Counted from the stretch's first letter, positions 1-8,052 are shown. The stretch is DNA of 11,131 bases from Cudoniella acicularis (GCA_013054445.1 JAAMPI010001714.1:1-11131), one strand, 5' to 3'. The notes: generated from the letters alone by a model not told the origin. Translations and numbers: made by a program.

Positions 1-149
1 GGGGGGATCTTTTAAGAGGGAGGAGATGGTGATGCTTGGATTTGGCTTTGGATTTGGAGAATCGTGTAGTGGGTGGGTATGCGGCTGTAGGGAACTTGAG
101 GAGATGTTTGTTTGTTTGAGTGGAGTGAGGCGTGAAGTGTCAGGAGTGG

Positions 150-353
150 GATAGAGACGTATGGAAATTTAAGATTGCTGGCTAGTTAGTAGTTAAGAAA
201 ATGATAGTTCAGAGAAAGTGACAAAGAAGAAGACAGAGTTATTTAAAGGATGAGTGCCTGCAGGGAGATTGAAAATTCGTTGCCGCCTGAATAATAAGAT
301 GATAAGAGTTCTATCTATCCCATGCGTACTCGAGGTATGGGTTTTATATAACT
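150..353 (-). promoter_or_regulatory. Probable core promoter and leader of a minus-strand gene lying left of the window
   Basis: Read on the minus strand, a TATA-like TATATAAAA occurs at 350-342. Over the next 150-200 bases it is followed by pyrimidine-rich, ATG-poor sequence, with CTTCTTCTTTG-type runs around 235-220. This is the usual look of a filamentous-fungal promoter and 5' leader. No coding region begins before the left edge, so the gene itself is not visible. It would be a tandem downstream neighbour of the thioesterase gene. The call rests on composition and one TATA-like element only. Confidence 0.3.
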
Positions 354-474
354 ATTATAAAGATGGAGTGTTTTATTAGAGTGATTGATTTGAAACTCAT
401 GCTAGAGAAAGGATTATTGATATTGTATAGAAAAGGGGATCTAAAGACGCTTTTTTAAACTTAAGCTCTCTTTG

Positions 475-506
475 TTTATTAAAGATTCTTTAACATCTCC
501 TTTATT
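475..506 (-). terminator. Two AATAAA polyadenylation signals downstream of the thioesterase gene
   Basis: On the minus strand AATAAA occurs at 506-501 and again at 480-475, that is 107-138 bases past the thioesterase stop codon at 615-613. The surrounding DNA (470-540) is AT-rich. Canonical AATAAA is optional in fungi, but two copies at a normal 3' UTR distance on the correct strand support this as the 3' end of the gene. Confidence 0.45.
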
Positions 507-612
507 TTCTATTGTATTTAAAATATCTTTCTTTCGTTGCTAAATCTCCTTTCATCCCTCTAACCCCGCCCCTCCCCTTATCAAACAACTTATCAATCAC
601 CTAACCCCCCAA

Positions 613-2475
613 TCATAACTTCCCCCTCACCTGTCCCACTACTCCTCTCACCTTCTCCTTCTCCCCAACCCCCTTTTCCTGATCCCGAACCCAAAGTTCA
701 TCCCAAGCAACCTTATGTTCCAAATGCGCCGGTTGCGTCGGCACACTCACTTTATGGTGTTCGCAGGTGCAGTAGATGGTTTTGCCGTCTTGGCTGCTCA
801 TTGTGCCGCGGATCATGGCCACTATGGTTTTGAGTGTTAGTTAGTGGGAGGTGGGATGTTGGGTTTTAGGGTGGAGAGAAGGAAGGAAGGGGGGTTGGAA
901 AGGGGGGATGAGGAGATGATTGGTGGTGGCAGTAGAGGGAAACGGGGAGGAAAACGGAAGAAAAGGGAGGGGAAGAGAAATATAAAAAAGGATGGGTTAG
1001 TATGTAGGTAGAATGAGATTAAAATAGTATACCATCTACCCTTTCACGCTAAGAAAAACAACACGAAGGACATATCCGCGTGTCGACGTTACAACGCATG
1101 AGGTTTGAAAAGGTGCGAAAAGTAAGGTACGATGTGCGCTATAAAAAGTAACAAAAAAGAAAACATTAACTCACTGGTACGACCAGCCTGCGTGACGCGG
1201 CTGTGGAGACGGACCGTTGTTCCTTTTTCGTGTTTGTGTGAGTTTGTTTTCTTTTCAAGGCATTACCCCTTGCCTTCTTGAGAGCAACACAATTCAAAAA
1301 TATAAAAGGGGGAGGGAGGAAAGGGAGAGAAGAGGGAAGAAAAGAGGAGGTGGAGGCAAACCGATGGGTATTGCTCGGAGGTAGGAGATGTTTAGGGTGC
1401 GGGTTACGCCGCCGAGGAAGCTGGGTTTGCGTTAGGTCTTGAGTTTATTGGGATTTCGGGATGTTGTGAAAGGGAAGACAAGGGGGGGGCGGCGGGGGGG
1501 CAAATGGTCGGAATGATGTATGAATGCATTAGTGAAGAGAAAACAGGGATATCCAGAAAGAGAGAAAGAGTAAAAGGATGGGAGAGGGGAAAGGGAATAT
1601 ACGTACTCCCAGAATCCAGGTCTAGCCAATGGACCCAGTGCAGTCGTCGTGCACATGTCAAAAATGACACCTACTGCACCGCCGTCTTTTGCAGTAGATT
1701 ATATGTTAGCATACTTATTCTCGCTCAATCTTCATTTCAGGACCAATTTCAAAATTCGGACAAAAGAGAAATATATCCTCGTCCCCACCACTCGATCTCA
1801 TAACCCAAAAAATCAAACAAACACACCTAAGAAAAAGAAAACACTCACGCATCACCCCATTCAAATTAGAATACCTCTCATCAATATGGAACTCAAAATC
1901 CACTGTTCCCTCCTCCGTAGCATCTATCAGTTTGAGATTCTCCATGATATGCCTATCAAAGCCATTGAAATCTTGCGATTTGGCTATTAGCTTGTATCTA
2001 TTTTTATATCATCAGTATTTTCATATTTTCTGTTTTGTTCTGCCTAGAATTTAGGAATGTGTTTGAAATTGTATAGAAAGGAGTAGGAAGGGAAAAGGGT
2101 TCGTAAATGGCCGGCAGTGGTAGCCTGGCAGTAGGGAGTATTTTGCATGATACTTCGTAAAGGGGTGTGTGTGGTCCTCCCTCTGTAAAGGGGTGGAAGT
2201 AAGGAAGCGAGAAGCAGGGATGATGATGCACGGTAGGAATAGGGGGCTGAGATGGAAAAAGCTTGATTTGAAGGATTCTCGATTGGCGAGACTGGGGCGT
2301 AACCTCGGGGTGGGGTTTAAGGAAGGGAGGCAAGAATAGAAATAAAAAAGTAAAATAGAGAGGGGTGAAATGAAGCTTTGAAAACAGATGAGAAGACGCA
2401 CCGTTCGAAGATTGCTTCTACGGCTTTCATGGCATTTGCACGTGATGGAGAATCCATTTCGTCAGGATCAGACAT
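613..2475 (-). CDS. Hotdog-fold acyl-CoA thioesterase, PaaI/ACOT13 (THEM2)-like, six exons
   Basis: Spliced model on the minus strand: exons 2475-2402, 1997-1849, 1685-1607, 1420-1362, 1222-1175 and 821-613, with stop TGA at 615-613. Exon lengths of 74, 149, 79, 59, 48 and 209 total 618 nt, coding 205 residues with all phases matching. Donors are GTGCGT, GTGAGT, GTACGT, GTTTGC and GTGAGT. Branch-like CTGAT, GCTAAC, CCTAAC, CTCAC and ACTAAC precede the acceptors. The family (4HBT domain) hydrolyses acyl-CoA thioesters. Against human THEM2 the catalytic pattern is complete: N69, H75-G76-G77 in the MHGGAVGVIFD block, and D84, with the same spacing as Asn50, His56, Gly57 and Asp65. The later blocks FLGGVTRTLNISYLR (102-116), the GTTVRLHSRV strand (121-130) and a CEHHKVSVP block near residues 153-161 are also family-like. 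Start: the first ATG; M7 has better context. No targeting peptide is evident, and the tail ending GKL only resembles a peroxisomal signal. The weakest junction is the GTTTGC donor. The substrate is not determinable from sequence. Confidence 0.86.
1482..1500 (+). other. G8-C-G2-C-G7 tract within thioesterase intron 3
   Basis: Between 1482 and 1500 the plus strand has eight G, one C, two G, one C and seven G. The transcript of the minus-strand thioesterase gene therefore carries a C-rich tract about 60 bases before the acceptor of intron 3 (1606-1421). The plus strand is the template strand here and could fold as a G-quadruplex, with long G runs supplying several tetrad stacks. Whether it forms is inference. 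Confidence 0.55.
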
Positions 2476-2723
2476 CTGGATAGAAGAACCCTGGTTTGTT
2501 TGTTCAGCGCTGCGAGAGAGTGGTAGGAATTGAATTGTTGAAGGAGAATTATCGTAGGATGAGAAAGGATTAAATCGCTGTTAAGAGTCAAATCATCGCC
2601 GAAGAATTCCAATTGTCATGATGGGACTGCCTGGAAGCAATTGATGAATTTCACTCCCCAAATCGCGAAGTCTTTGACTTTGAGATGCCGAGGCAATCTT
2701 GCGACTCGTGACTCGGACTTCGT

Positions 2724-2770
2724 CCAATCACTTTCGTATCACGTGAAGGAAGATTATCTAAGTCAGATAA
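2724..2770 (-). promoter_or_regulatory. Candidate thioesterase promoter elements: CCAAT box, TCACGTGA E-box and paired GATA sites
   Basis: About 250-295 bases upstream of the thioesterase start lie CCAAT (2724-2728, plus-strand orientation), the perfect palindrome TCACGTGA (2739-2746), and an inverted pair TTATCT (2754-2759) and AGATAA (2765-2770) separated by five bases. TCACGTGA is the classic bHLH (Cbf1/Pho4-like) core. AGATAA is the core for fungal GATA factors such as AreA/NIT2 and SreA, which often use two nearby sites. The region from 2650 to 2476 is CT-rich on the minus strand, as expected of a leader. Function is inferred from motif matches only, and the elements could equally serve an unseen divergent gene. 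Confidence 0.35.
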
Positions 2771-2993
2771 GCAAAACTTGCCCCCGATTCCAACAGCCGC
2801 CAGATCTCCTGTTTGATCATCCTTGAAAACCACAATTCTATTTTTGCGAGCTGGAAAGGCTTGAATCCTCGAACGCGTGTCTTATGCCTTCACATGATCG
2901 CCCTTTAAACAATCAAACTAGAATAGACAGCAGATCAAGGGATGTCAAGCAAAGAGATACTTTTGACAAAAAGATATGAAATCGTTCGGCGGC

Positions 2994-3007
2994 CATATCA
3001 TGATATG
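2994..3007. repeat. Perfect 14-bp palindrome CATATCATGATATG
   Basis: The sequence from 2994 to 3007 equals its own reverse complement with no spacer. It sits about 520 bases upstream of the thioesterase start, in otherwise unannotated DNA. Such a site could bind a dimeric regulator, but nothing else supports that. A 14-base perfect palindrome is uncommon by chance but not decisive. Confidence 0.4.
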
Positions 3008-3608
3008 CTATCAATTAGCGTCCGGGGCGTGTGGGGTGTAAGTTGAAGAAGCGTTCTGGAGTGTGAGGCGTGATAAGAATGGTATCAGTTCACCGGCCGG
3101 AGAGTTTTTTGCAGAAAATACCGCAGTTTCGAAATGTTTTGGTCGGCCGACGAGCTAATCTCGCAGGCTTGGGGTAGGTTTTCAGCAAGGGAGTTGGATT
3201 GTTGTTTCTTCAAACTTCCGGTCTTCCCCCGCGCTTCATGTGTTCTTAGAATAGGGTTACGTGGGTTATCAGATCTCTTTTCCCTGCGGCGATTGATGCG
3301 GAGCAGGCCTTCGTCACAAGTTGCAGCTCCTTATCAACCGTCGCAAACAGCATCGCAAACTTGTTTTGCGGCGGTGAAGTGGAGCTGGGTGCGGAGCAGA
3401 GTAAAACCTGGATTCAGACGCAGATGGTGATGTTTTTGGTGTCGTGTAGCTGTTATCAGTGAACTACTCGAACTACTCCACACTGGACCACGAATTCATC
3501 TCAATTAGACAGGTGCACACACGACAGCAGGCCCGGTTTTCAAAGCTTTACCCGTCAAGAACTACCAGATGAACCTTGTGGATGCCGGTTAATGGGCCCG
3601 AATAGCGC

Positions 3609-3630
3609 CTTGGCATCTTGGCATCTTGGC
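3609..3630 (+). repeat. Short tandem repeat of CTTGGCAT (2.75 copies)
   Basis: CTTGGCAT occurs at 3609-3616 and 3617-3624 and continues as CTTGGC to 3630. This is an 8-base-period microsatellite, probably from replication slippage. No function is implied. Confidence 0.8.
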
Positions 3631-3852
3631 GACTTAATGTCAACGTCTTTGGTCGCGTGTATGGGCCAGAGGAAGATTGCCGCATTGCTGGAAGTTCTCG
3701 GGACCCGGCTCGAGATACGTAGGTAGGAAGCAAAGAACCAACCATATTATGTTGTCTCAGATGAACGTGAAATCACTGTGGTTGTAACGCTGTATAGATT
3801 TAGGAGAGAAAGGACGGAGAGTTGGTGGCCGCCGTACCTTGGATTTATTCGC

Positions 3853-3872
3853 TGGCCTAAGACCCTAGGCCA
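3853..3872. repeat. Inverted repeat: 7-bp stem with 6-nt loop
   Basis: TGGCCTA (3853-3859) pairs with TAGGCCA (3866-3872) around the loop AGACCC. It lies in gene-free DNA without a following T-tract. It could be a regulatory half-site pair or chance. Confidence 0.35.
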
Positions 3873-4862
3873 ACGAGCAAGGTTAATTATGTATCTGCGA
3901 AACACCAAACTGTCAAAAATACAGTGCCGCCGGTAGACAGATACCGTACCCCTCTTGAGTACCATCTCTCGTAGAGATTTCTAGTGACAAACGAACGGCT
4001 GCCCAAGACGCTGGCACAAAAGTGTCAGCCAAAAGAGAGAGCATTTGTTGCCGAAGTGCCGTTCCCTGAGGCTCAGTCGCCATGAGATTCCTTCCCGGGT
4101 CAGGCGCATTAGTGGCCAGCAAACCCTGTTCCTCCAGCGCCAAGGCCACGCGTACTGAATTTTAGCATGACTCTGACGTCGCTTTTCTCGCCGCTGGGAA
4201 TTTTGAGCCCCCCGTACAATTTGGAGAACGCTTAAAATACCTGAGGTGCGCGGCTGGAAACGAATAATACGTACCTATAGGTGAGTAACGTAAGTGTTAT
4301 ACTGAAGCTCAGCTAAGGGAAGTCTACTGCCGTGGAGCATGATCTGAGCTAATTCGACAAGTCTCGGGGCAAGTGTCGCTGGTTCGGCCGCCGGTTCTGC
4401 GCTTGTATTGTCACTGCGCCTATGATTGTTCCTTTGCGCCTTCGAATGTTGAGATTTCAACAAACTTGATATTGTCCCCGGGTAGTAATTACACCATGAA
4501 CGGGACTCAAGAGAGCAGAGGGCACAGTGGCATGGCAAGCTGCAGGAGTCACAAACCGTATCCGCTTCCCGTACTGCTGATCCCGTATCCCGCACGGCAT
4601 TCCATATCCAGCTCTCTCACGAATCAGTCTGAAAAAGAATGAGTGACGAGATACGCCGAGCCCCGACTGATTGTCTATCAATGATATCTATGATATGATG
4701 AGATGCCCTTTGCAGATTCGGCATCCCGACCCAAGAAGGCAAGTCGTTCGTCGCTTCGGTCGGATGATTCGACGAACTGAGGTTCTCGTGGACAGAGCGC
4801 AAAGCAGGCGCGCGGTGAAGTAGAGCTGTTCCAAGCTTATGCCTGAGGTGCTCGGGTGGCCG

Positions 4863-4900
4863 CCACAGGGGGGACACAGCTACAAAAAATGCCCCTGTGG
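4863..4900. promoter_or_regulatory. 9-bp inverted repeat carrying two stress-element cores (AGGGG/CCCCT)
   Basis: CCACAGGGG (4863-4871) and CCCCTGTGG (4892-4900) are perfect inverted copies separated by 20 bases. Each contains the AGGGG/CCCCT core known as the STRE, bound by Msn2/4-type C2H2 factors. A CCAAT box follows at 4932-4936. The element lies about 750 bases upstream of the LicD-family start codon and is the strongest symmetric structure in that upstream region. Binding and regulation are inferred from motif form only. Confidence 0.4.
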
Positions 4901-5239
4901 GACTTATTCACGGGCTGTTTTGCCGTCCCAGCCAATGTTGATGCGGGAGTACGCAATCCACTCCAGCCCACCCCTAGCCCCCCCCGCCTACGCAAAGCTC
5001 CTAAGTCCTGTCTCGTGCGACAACAGACGTGTCCCTGGAAAGTGGAAACTCGCTCGTCGCTCGTTGCTCCTCCTGGACCCCAGATCCTGCCCCGTTTCCA
5101 AATGCAGATGGCTCATCTAATCTGTTCGACTCCAGCATGGATCACTTGATTCTCCGTCGGCAGGCGTGCGCGTACCTTCCTCTCTACCCTTGTGCATACC
5201 CAGTACAGGACTAAAGCTGCCATATCATAAGGCGACTTC

Positions 5240-5648
5240 TGCCCGCCACCATTTTCTTCACCCAGCCAGTCTATTTGCATTCACCTCTACTACACGATAC
5301 TTTCTCGCCATTGACCCTCACTGTTCCCCAAAGACAATACCAAACCATCCATCAATTATCGTTCATCACCTCCCACTCGAGCCATCAACCGCCAAGTTCT
5401 GACAATCTTCCCGTTTGCTTGGCCTTGCTTGGCCTTCGGTCCCCAACCTATACAACCTTGATAAGAACGAAGAGCATCAATTCCAAGTGTTACGGGTTGC
5501 TTGGCTTTGGATTTCCTTCCGAATACCCGTCCCTTTCGAAGTATAAAGAAGCCAGGGACGTCGAGTTTTAAAAGATCAATCTGGATGCATTGGTAACAAA
5601 GGGGATTTCGATTAATTCGACCTATCACTCCTCCTCAGCCTCGCCAAC
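5240..5648 (+). promoter_or_regulatory. CT-rich, ATG-depleted 5' leader of the LicD-family gene, with a tandem decamer and one tiny uORF
   Basis: From about 5200 to 5584 the plus strand is pyrimidine-rich and has no ATG at all, typical of a transcribed fungal leader. The decamer TTGCTTGGCC is tandemly duplicated at 5415-5424 and 5425-5434, with a one-mismatch copy at 5497-5506. The only upstream ATG is at 5585-5587 and opens a frame of three codons (Met-His-Trp, stop TAA at 5594-5596), ending 52 bases before the main start. A possible acceptor CTCAG lies at 5635-5639, just before the start, so a 5' UTR intron cannot be excluded. No good TATA box was identified. Confidence 0.45.
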
Positions 5649-6651
5649 ATGAAATTCCTTCACCTATTTACTGCCCTCAGCGCAATTGCACCTTCGATAC
5701 GAGCCGCTCCCGCCTCAGCGAGCGAAAGCATCGAAGAGCGAACTGGAGGCAGACCCAGTTATGGTTCATCAAGGCCTGGTCACAAACCACTACCCGACAC
5801 CAAATACTTCCACGAACCTGGCGCATCTGATGAACTCGGGCACTACGATATCCGCTACTTCACCGGATCCACCGTCTCCTATGAAGTCCGCGGCGAAATC
5901 CTCTACAATCTAGTCCGATCCTACCTAACCTTCTTCCGAGAAAAGAACATCGAAACCTGGATCGCCCACGGGACTTTACTAGGCTGGTGGTGGAACGGAA
6001 AGATCATGCCTTGGGATTTGGATTTGGATACCCAGGTATCTGCTTCGACGCTTACATGGCTGGGGCAGAATCTTAACATGACGTTTCACGACTACAACAG
6101 CACCAATCCAGATGGAACTGAGGTTTCACGCCGATACTTGCTTGATGTTAACCCCAACCACGTTGATCGCTTACGAGGAGATGGCATGAATGTAATCGAT
6201 GCACGGTGGATCGACACCCAGAGTGGGCTTTTCATCGACATCACTGGTCTCTCGGAGACAAACCCCAGTATGCAGCCTGGAATCTGGAGCTGTAAGAACA
6301 ACCACCGATATCGAACAAGGGATATCTATCCATTGCGGGAAACGGAATTTGAGGGTGTGCCTGCGCTGGTGCCGTATTCCTTTGATACGGTATTAACGGC
6401 CGAGTATGGGTCCAGAGCCTTGACCAAGACGGAGCATGCAGGGTATGTTTTACCAAATTCTGTATCCTGGATAATACTAATAATTTTGCAGACATCGCTG
6501 GGAGCCAGAACAAAAGGTATGGGTGAAGGCAGCGGCATTCGGAACAAAGAATCAACTCCCACCAACCACACAACCTCGCGCACATGTTCCCGAAAGCCTC
6601 TCGAGAGATGAGAAGTCGGGACTAGGAAACCTTCTCAATGCCGTACGGTGA
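5649..6651 (+). CDS. Secreted or secretory-pathway LicD-family protein (putative phosphotransferase), two exons
   Basis: Exons are 5649-6442 and 6492-6651. The 49-base intron has donor GTATGT, branch TACTAAT at 6475-6481 and acceptor GCAG. The 954-nt CDS encodes 317 residues with stop TGA at 6649-6651. Residues 1-20 form a signal peptide, with cleavage likely near A20 or A24. The LicD signature follows: HGTLLG (107-112), then WWWNGK and PWDLDLD (121-127), whose Asp cluster D123/D125/D127 is the expected metal or nucleotide site. Family blocks GLFIDIT (193-199, D197) and DIYPLRETEFEGVPALVP (225-242) are present, and the spliced second exon supplies HRWEPEQKVW after G265. Potential N-glycosylation sites are N143 and N150. 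The family includes bacterial LicD phosphocholine transferase, yeast Mnn4 (mannosylphosphorylation) and animal fukutin/FKRP. A role in phospho-decoration of cell-wall or secreted glycans is inference. Start context GCCAACATGA is good. Without splicing the frame runs to 6611 and loses the conserved tail block. Confidence 0.88.
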
Positions 6652-8050
6652 AAAGTCTGCAAGACCCGAGAGTCTGAGCAATTAGGAATCAACGAACGCG
6701 GCTGGCATCCGAATACTTTCGAGTAAACCACAAACTATACTCCACCATTTCCTACAACTATCAAAGCAACCCACCCCTTAGACGAAAGGACCAAAAAAGA
6801 GAGAAGAGAAACAAAAACTTGGATAGACCAAAAAGCACAACGATACGAAGCGATCTTACAAACCAATGATACCCCAAAACATGAGCGGTATTGCACGGAG
6901 TTATTTTCTTGCATTTACAACGGCATAGGATAGGATAGGTTGGCAGCACTTGTAAATACGGGGCGGGTGACTTTTTGGGCTGAAAGGAAGGCATTCACGA
7001 GGCGTTTTTGGAATTTGGATAGGAAGGACAGCACATATATACGTCATAGTTTTATATACAACTAGTGTGGGGTGGGGAATTGTGAATATTGGGTGGTGAA
7101 ATGGGAACGGAGCATACAGTACATAGTACATACATATAAATGTACCGTTAAAATCTAGCTTTGGTACATACATACATGTATTCTTTTGTCATTATTATGT
7201 ATCGCTTAATACGCTGTGTGTGAGTTTTTTTGTGCGAGTATTTACTATTGGGAAGTTGCCCATTTTTAAACACCTTTTCACGGTTGAAGATAGAAGTAAA
7301 ATCCTTCATTCTCCATTGCCGTTTTCCTCTCCATCTCAGGGACGTGAAGGGGAATGTCGCATCTCCAACTGCATCATGATCACGTGTTCTAAGGCTCTCA
7401 ACCGAGCCCCTGAGTACACAAGTACACAAGTACCTAGGTAGGTCCTTTCCCCTATGTCCTGACTGAGACGCGACGATTGGAAAGACTGTAGAGGTAGTTC
7501 CAGATGTCGATGGATACAGGCAAGATTCGTTCTTTCTGTCTTCGTTCTTCTACGTGGAACCTAGAAATTTCAGGCTCTTACGAAGCTATGGTTGTTCTTT
7601 TGCTGTTTTGTGGGGAAGGTGCGAGATAAGAGAGTGAGGAAAGCACGGGGATGGAGTTGCGCGATGTCTTTCTCTTGCAAAGAGAGGAGATGGGTCTTTG
7701 CTTCAACTTTTCGGAAAGAAAGCTAGGCGATCACTCACTCAATCATCTCTTGGATACCATAGTATTGACAGAAGGCGCCTTACCGACAGTTTTCTGGGCG
7801 TTAGATTAAGTTTACGACAAGTACATATTTCCAGTCCTGAGATGGGTGGGGAAGATGAGGTGTGGTCGAGGAAGGTACTCGTCAGCAGTGGACTTCAAAA
7901 CGGAGGAGTTGGGAAGGCGCGCTCGAAGAACTGTACCATGGCTTTTCTCTCGTGAGAAACACAGGCTTAACTAGTTTCCTTCTTCAACCTCAACATAAGA
8001 TTACATACGTTATCAACCACACGTGCTCTTTCGGATTACAATTACCAACC
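6652..8050. other. Intergenic region: LicD 3' flank and upstream DNA of the zinc-finger gene
   Basis: No supportable gene was seen. The first 500 bases are AT-rich with several TACATA/GTACAT runs (about 7105-7180) and a TGTAAATA octamer at 6951-6958. They probably include the 3' UTR of the LicD-family gene, though no AATAAA was found. Open frames on either strand are short and compositionally unlike the neighbouring genes. CACGTG cores occur near 7380 and 8022. Confidence 0.5.
7413..7440. repeat. Tandem AGTACACA repeat running into the palindrome TACCTAGGTA
   Basis: AGTACACA occurs at 7413-7420 and 7421-7428 and begins again as AGTACC at 7429. The last copy merges into the perfect palindrome TACCTAGGTA (7431-7440). 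ACCTAGGT-like words also occur in shorter form near 3716 (TACGTAGGTAGG) and as ACCTATAGGT at 4273-4282. The structure is clear, but its role is unknown. Confidence 0.6.
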
Positions 8051-8052
8051 AC

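Larger units (their letters stand above)
2850..4850. other. Long intergenic stretch without a recognisable gene
   Basis: Open frames here are short (at most 106 codons), lack recognisable domains, occur on both strands, and do not assemble into a convincing spliced gene. Composition is less AT-rich than the thioesterase introns and shows no obvious repeat-induced mutation. A near match of 17 bases (one mismatch, G versus A) joins 3371-3387 and 4812-4828. The small palindromes and repeats listed separately are the only structure I could support. One minus-strand frame (4155-3913) is discussed as a weak observation. Confidence 0.5.

Noticed and set aside
613..822. A stand-alone 69-residue minus-strand small gene
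   Set aside because: Its apparent start is a GTG preceded by a branch point and acceptor (ACTAAC...CATAG). Its content matches the C-terminus of the hotdog thioesterase, and its phase joins exon 5 exactly, so it is the last exon.
1404..2401. Several minus-strand frames of 74-116 codons in this interval as separate genes
   Set aside because: They are thioesterase exon pieces read through into introns, or low-complexity translation of CT-rich intron DNA.
2051..2401. Proline-rich minus-strand frames as a secreted peptide gene
   Set aside because: Entirely within thioesterase intron 1 and compositionally explained by CT-rich DNA.
3134..3430. Plus-strand frame of 98 codons starting ATG
   Set aside because: It shows no recognisable domain, is Arg/Ser-rich with an irregular composition, and has no promoter or splice context.
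4275..4642. Overlapping frames on both strands (up to 106 codons)
   Set aside because: Competing frames on opposite strands, with no motif and a Cys/Ser-rich random appearance.
5649..6611. LicD-family gene as an unspliced 320-residue frame
   Set aside because: Splicing at GTATGT...TACTAAT...GCAG restores the conserved HRWEPEQKVW block and gives a phase-consistent 317-residue protein. The unspliced tail has no family resemblance.
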